DNA of 11,652 bases from Euperipatoides rowelli (taxonomy: Eukaryota > Onychophora > Udeonychophora > Euonychophora > Peripatopsidae): assembly GCA_003024985.2 (NCBI GenBank), contig PXIH01S0009466.1, one strand, 5' to 3'. The position numbers and the translations under genes are program-made. This document shows, in pieces, positions 8,174 to 11,652 of the stretch. Numbering within the stretch: the stretch's first letter is position 1; each line of letters begins with the position of its first letter. The notes beneath the pieces were generated by a model, which was not told the DNA's origin, searched no databases, and saw only the letters and a program-made list of their open reading frames with translations.

Positions 8174-8225
8174 GAATGAAAAAACATATTGGTATGGGTT
8201 GTAAATTTTAAGGCCACAGGTTTTA
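8174..8225 (+). pseudogene. Inverted short copy of the transposase WVxNF segment
   Basis: The plus strand here reads LVWVVNFKATGFTL, which matches the family consensus (WVxNFxATGS) even better than the minus-strand copy WVVNYKAIS. At DNA level it is the left arm of an inverted repeat, TTGGTATGGGTTGTAAATT, shared with 8388-8425. The copies face outward from each other's 3' parts. The fragment is too short to have a function. Confidence 0.55.
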
Positions 8226-8417
8226 CATTATATTCTCCTTACAGTTGGATCAGACAACCCCAAAGCATATTTATGAGCTTTATCTTTGAACAATTGAACA
8301 ATGGACTGTCTCACAGCACTGACAGATTCTGGCATCCTAATGCTCTATGGTCCTCCAGGTGGTTTGTGTTTTAAAACCAAACTTATTGCCTTGTAATTTA
8401 CAACCCATACCAATGTT
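8183..8417. repeat. Inverted repeat arms around the transposase fragment
   Basis: The left arm 8183-8214 and the right arm 8388-8417 are reverse complements over about 30 bp with two mismatches and a 2-bp indel, separated by 173 bp. Similarity weakly continues outward for about 10 bp. These arms correspond to coding sequence for the transposase's WVVN(F/Y) segment rather than to transposon ends, so the structure is an inverted duplication and not an intact element. Confidence 0.75.
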
Positions 8418-8455
8418 GTTTCAATATGATTTGTTCCATACTTTTTGCAGTAAGA
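8228..8455 (-). pseudogene. Mariner/Tc1-like transposase fragment (N-terminal helix-turn-helix)
   Basis: On the minus strand the frame reads CKKYGTNHIETTLVWVVNYK, then a Leu-Val-Leu-Lys linker, KHKPPGGP, a TAG stop, SIRMPESVSAVRQSIVQLF, KDKAHKYALGLSDPTVRRI, and a TAA stop. This order is the familiar DNA-binding half of insect mariner/Tc1-like transposases: a first helix-turn-helix ending WVxNFxxTGSVL, a basic KPPGRPR linker, then PENxxxVRxxxxxSP...ALGxSDxxVRRIL in the second helix-turn-helix. The catalytic DDE/DDD domain is not recognisable downstream. The stops, the change of TGS to AIS and of GRPR to GGP* show decay. It is immediately followed by an inverted copy of its own WVVNF segment (8174-8225), so it has been rearranged. 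It is inactive. Confidence 0.65.
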
Positions 8456-8974
8456 CTATTGAGACATAGGCTACCATACACTGAGGAAATTCATGAGTAT
8501 TAACATTATGCTAGTAAACCCTAAACATTCCACACCAACTTTTCCTTTACCTCTTGATATAGAATTTTTGCAACTTTTTAAAAGTTCATTTACAGTGAGT
8601 CAGAGCATCAGTTTTAAAAACAACAGTAGCAAAATAACAAAGACGGAACTTAATGAGGCAAGGTTAGCACATCTTTATGTACCCTTCAGCTCTTAAAATA
8701 GCAAATTTACTTTGTTAATTGTCTCAATTTATAATTAAGTATTGAAAAATAATTAAAACACTCAAATAATTACTTTTAAAGAAATAAAAATGAAATACAG
8801 TGAGAGAAATTTTAGCTACCGATTTAATTTGGCGTATTTAGTGTCCAGCTCAGATTTGATATATTAAAACTAGCTAAAATTTAGTTTTACAAATATTTTA
8901 TAACTCTAAATTAGTTTTATAATTATAAATTTCTTTGATATATTTCTAAAGTCCTTTGTTTCTGCTTATTAACT
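8456..8974. other. AT-rich spacer, nothing firm
   Basis: A 67-codon plus-strand frame at 8493-8696 is rich in Ser, Asn and Lys and has no recognisable motif. I do not regard it as a gene. The rest is plain AT-rich DNA. Confidence 0.55.
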
Positions 8975-8993
8975 GTTAATAATAATAATAATA
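8975..8993. repeat. (TAA)n microsatellite
   Basis: About six TAA units that merge into AAAACTACG. Confidence 0.85.
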
Positions 8994-9079
8994 AAACTAC
9001 GACGCAATTGATGCACGATAATTGATGTGCCGTATTTTTATTATTAATTGCACAACGTGCACAAGAAAGTCTCCTTTTT

Positions 9080-9080
<1 letters not shown>
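8994..9080. other. Short CG-containing segment between two (TAA)n arrays
   Basis: AATAAAACTACG (about 8989-9000) faces CGTATTTTTATT (9031-9042) as imperfect inverted ends. Between them ATTGATGCAC and ATTGATGTGC form a direct repeat (9007-9016 and 9021-9030). GTGCAC follows at 9058-9063. It may be a small element whose ends gave rise to the TAA arrays. Confidence 0.35.

Positions 9081-9117
<37 letters not shown>
9081..9117. repeat. (TAA)12 microsatellite
   Basis: About twelve uninterrupted TAA units end 28 bp before the foldback element at 9146. A long minus-strand poly-isoleucine frame here is only the translated repeat. Confidence 0.9.
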
Positions 9118-9118
<1 letters not shown>

Positions 9119-9145
9119 TCCAATGAGTACATATTGTAATAAAAG

Positions 9146-9500
9146 TTGATTTTCACCGACTACGATGTCTGTACGAATATAAAATAATTAGATGAGATTA
9201 TAGATTGTTTATTAACACAAAATGAAATTAGCTAGCTGCTTTCCATGCTTCATTGGTTTCATCAGGCTGATTATACAGCCAAAAAACAGTTAAAACATCA
9301 GTTAACTGTAAGGGTAAAAATTTACCATTAAAGTTAACTAATGTTTTAATTATTTTTGGATGTATAATCAGCCCGATGAAACCAATGCAACATGGAAAGC
9401 AGCTAATTAATCTAATTTTGTGTTAATAAACATAATCTACAATTATAATCTCATCTAATTATTTTATATTCATACAAATATCGTATTAGGTGAAAATCAA
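9146..9500. mobile_element. 355-bp foldback MITE
   Basis: The two halves are reverse complements along essentially their whole length. Both ends read TTGATTTTCACC going inward, and the halves meet at GGTAAAAATTTACC (9313-9326). By eye the roughly 175-bp arms differ by about 17 substitutions and a few indels (the largest about 8 bp, near 9437-9447), so they are about 90% identical. The longest shared block is GAATATAAAATAATTAGATGAGATTATA. There is no coding capacity. It is a non-autonomous foldback or MITE-type DNA element. The right end abuts an (ATC)n array. No target-site duplication is evident and the superfamily cannot be assigned. Confidence 0.9.
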
Positions 9501-9522
9501 TCATCATCATCATCATCATCAT
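9501..9522. repeat. (TCA)7 microsatellite at the MITE end
   Basis: Seven TCA units start exactly where the right arm of the foldback element stops. Confidence 0.9.
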
Positions 9523-11247
9523 AAAAGCTACAGTTTTGTATTTGCATAACAAAACCCCTGCCTCTACCTGTTCCCACCCCCTTAAATGTTTTTCTGGCAT
9601 TAAATAAAAAATTGAAACAATAAATTTAATATAAGCTAAATTTAATTTCTATGTTTTTGACAGATTATTTAAATATTCGCATTGCAAAAATTTCTCAGTG
9701 CACTGTATATAGTTTTAGAATTCAGTGGCTACTTTTGGCTACACACTTTAGCATTCATTTAGAAACACTACATTAGTATATTTTTCTAATATTTTGTCAA
9801 AACTAATACATTTGACAACAAAAAAAGTTGAGAAATTTATCATTTGCTTTGTTCATTTATTTGTTATTAAGAAATTTATAAAACAACTGAATAACATATT
9901 GGATAAATTTTATTTCTCACATAATGTATATTGCTAAATTAAATATTTGTTATTGTGTATATATAATTCAATTATTTCCTGTGATCATTTTTTATTCATT
10001 ATTGTTAAGACTTTGTGAAACACAATGAATGCAAACAATAAGAAAATGTCTTTACATATTTTTATATCACGTCATAATTAATAAATCAATTACCGTGCCT
10101 ATTTCATTTCAATTGATATTATAATTGAATATTTATTCATTCATTAACCATTTTAACTATCAGAAATAATCAAATATTTAATGATATTACATTACAACTT
10201 ATTTACACAAAACAGCAAACTTGAAAAAAATATAAATATTCAATCCATTTGGAAAAAATATTTTAATTGAATTTCTATTTCAAATTTCTATTGTTTTGTT
10301 TGAGTTTATGACAATTTCTATTGTTTTAATGTATACCAATTGGGATTCTTTGATATAATTTTTAGTTATTGATTAAAATTTTAAAGATAATAATAGTTTA
10401 CATAATTAATAAAGGATATGAGTGATTGATAGATCTTGTATGAATTTTAGACACTGGCTTATATGTTAAGTGTGAATATATTCAATAATAAAGTTAGGCT
10501 ATACCTCCTTATTGAGTTATAACAAGAGTTTAATGATCAATTGAATTATAAATTATTGTATCAGTAAAAGGAAATAAAATTGTAAATTAACAAACACTGT
10601 ACATACAGTATTATGTTACAATACCAATGTTGAAATGAATAAAAAATAATTTGTGGTTTATAATTCACAGCAATTTATTGTAAAAGCTATATTTTTCTTG
10701 TACCAAATTATAGCTATTTGTTACTAGAAAAAAAAACTAGATAAAACTACATTTGAAAAATGTAGTTCACTCTTCTCATAAATCTATTTTGAAATAACTA
10801 AGCTGTTGCACTACTTTGTTTTCTTTCATTATGACAGAGCAAATGATTTTCAAAATTCAGGAAATCAAATTTGTTCACAATAATATAAAAATAATTTAAT
10901 TTGTTTACTTTTATCTATAACAGTTTACTAATCTTAAATATATTGTCTTAAATTTGTTTAATGACAGTATAAATCAACATTTAGAGATTATTTAAAAAAT
11001 ATAGCAAGAAACGTAGTTAGTATATAATTATGTTGTAGTTTTCTACAGTACTGCCCCAGTTTACAAAACAGTTAGGATGTAAGTTCTCCATTTTGCAATG
11101 AGATAAAATTAATATGTACAATCAGAAATGCAAAATCAATCTCTTTAGTTACCTGTGGAAAAAAAAGTACTAAACTATATTCAAGAAAGAAAATTGGCTT
11201 CCAAATTTGGGATGTTAAGAGTTTTGCCTGAAAAACATTTAGGCACA
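9523..11247. other. AT-rich stretch, nothing coding
   Basis: Contains a C-rich patch (about 9553-9590) and a perfect 10-bp-stem hairpin AACTACATTT-GAA-AAATGTAGTT (10745-10767). No frame, RNA gene or transposon end was recognised. Probably intronic or intergenic. Confidence 0.6.
10745..10767. other. Small perfect hairpin
   Basis: Ten base pairs around a 3-nt loop. It is not followed by a meaningful T run in a transcription context, so no terminator function is suggested. Confidence 0.6.
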
Positions 11248-11318
11248 TTAGCCTCTAGTGACTAAAGTACACTTAGGTGTCTCTTCATCATCATCATCAT
11301 CATCATCAAGTGCATTGA
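11248..11318 (-). CDS. Possible minus-strand terminal exon with an Asp-rich tail
   Basis: On the minus strand CATTTACCTCTGCCTCAG forms a good 3' splice acceptor (AG at 11320-11319). It is followed by a frame reading NAL, seven Asp, EETPKCTLVTRG and a TAA at 11250-11248. The Asp run is the (TCA)8 array read in reverse. The frame continues upstream of the acceptor (KEEFTIEIFGDP, a TGA, then AFTSASV), which could instead mean an older, interrupted coding sequence. The plus strand is open over the same bases, so the strand is not certain. No family is recognised. Confidence 0.17.
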
Positions 11319-11380
11319 CTGAGGCAGAGGTAAATGCTCATGGATCACCAAAGATTTCTATTGTGAACTCTTCTTTTTAA
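11252..11380 (+). CDS. Alternative plus-strand open run with a Ser tract
   Basis: After a TAG at 11249 the frame reads PLVTKVHLGV, ten Ser, ALTEAEVNAHGSPKISIVNS, SF and a TAA at 11378. There are 42 codons with no ATG, so it could only be part of an exon. CAGAG|GTAAAT at about 11325-11334 resembles a splice donor. It competes with the minus-strand reading of the same DNA, and at most one is real. Confidence 0.12.
   Translation, partial: PLVTKVHLGVSSSSSSSSSSALTEAEVNAHGSPKISIVNSSF
11285..11308. repeat. (TCA)8 microsatellite
   Basis: Eight uninterrupted TCA units, the same motif as at 9501-9522. Confidence 0.9.
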
Positions 11381-11652
11381 TGCAGAGAATTTCCTGATGT
11401 TAGCCCAATCGTTAAGGTCATAATATGTGACAAAATACTTCTTAAAACTTATGTTTTTTTTCTTCTTCTTTAAAATTTCCATTAAAATTTGAAAATCTAA
11501 CATGAATTAATCTTGTCTCCCTTTTCCACCATATAAGCTCTAAATGAACAATGATCCAACTTGGTGCTTTCCAGATAGATTTAATTTTTATATGTTCAAT
11601 TCATCAATATGAACTTTTGGATTGAATGTCGAAGGAATAGATAGGCCTATTT
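11381..11652. other. AT-rich end of window
   Basis: A T/C-rich run lies at 11454-11472 (TTTTTTTTCTTCTTCTTT). The window ends with the palindrome TAGGCCTA (11642-11649). No gene was seen. Confidence 0.6.

Noticed and set aside
8160-8227. Reading KIYNPYQY after VRRI as the HPYK motif that follows in mariner-like transposases
   Set aside because: The same bases are better explained as the inverted copy of the WVVNF coding segment on the plus strand.
8493-8696. 67-codon plus-strand open frame
   Set aside because: Composition is Ser/Asn/Lys-rich with no motif. It has no splice or transcription context and no second line of evidence.
8923-9156. 77-codon minus-strand open frame with a poly-isoleucine tract
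   Set aside because: It is produced by reading through the (TAA)12 microsatellite.

Overview
This is an AT-rich (by eye about 73% A+T) stretch of eukaryotic nuclear DNA. It holds no complete gene. There are no long open frames, no operon-like packing and no rRNA or tRNA, but many short microsatellites, A and T homopolymers and decayed transposable elements. The transposase fragment near 8.2-8.5 kb belongs to a mariner/Tc1-like type that is abundant in invertebrates, especially insects. The word TAGCCTA/TAGGCTA recurs seven times. A metazoan, perhaps an arthropod, is the best guess; a mollusc or other invertebrate cannot be excluded. The window is probably intronic or intergenic.

Layout. 1-1631 is featureless AT-rich DNA. 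1636-1974 is a short non-autonomous element with CCTTT... terminal inverted repeats between two TTAA sites, the hallmark of a piggyBac-type insertion. 2366-2469 is a long palindrome with a (TG)n/(CA)n centre. 2872-2970 holds a pre-miRNA-sized hairpin, followed by a smaller one. 3346-4856 is bounded by inverted repeats of about 100 bp that include a 26-bp perfect block, so it looks like an old DNA transposon of about 1.5 kb, with a weak broken reading frame inside. 5221-5640 is a GC-richer island. 6733-6781 is a near-perfect hairpin.

7.7-8.5 kb is the most gene-like part. It has a possible terminal exon behind a strong splice acceptor (7739-7815, +). Next is a 58-codon unit duplicated in frame on the minus strand (7874-8144), with a weak RCC1-like signature. 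Then comes the helix-turn-helix part of a mariner-like transposase on the minus strand (8228-8455), with a short inverted copy of its own coding sequence on the plus strand (8174-8225). 8975-9117 carries two (TAA)n arrays, and 9146-9500 is a 355-bp foldback MITE whose right end abuts an (ATC)n array. From 9523 to the end the DNA is again AT-rich, apart from a small region at 11248-11380 where a (TCA)8 array sits inside possible coding sequence on either strand.

No genes can be shown to work together here. The biology that can be supported is a record of transposon insertion, inversion and microsatellite growth, plus three low-confidence coding remnants.
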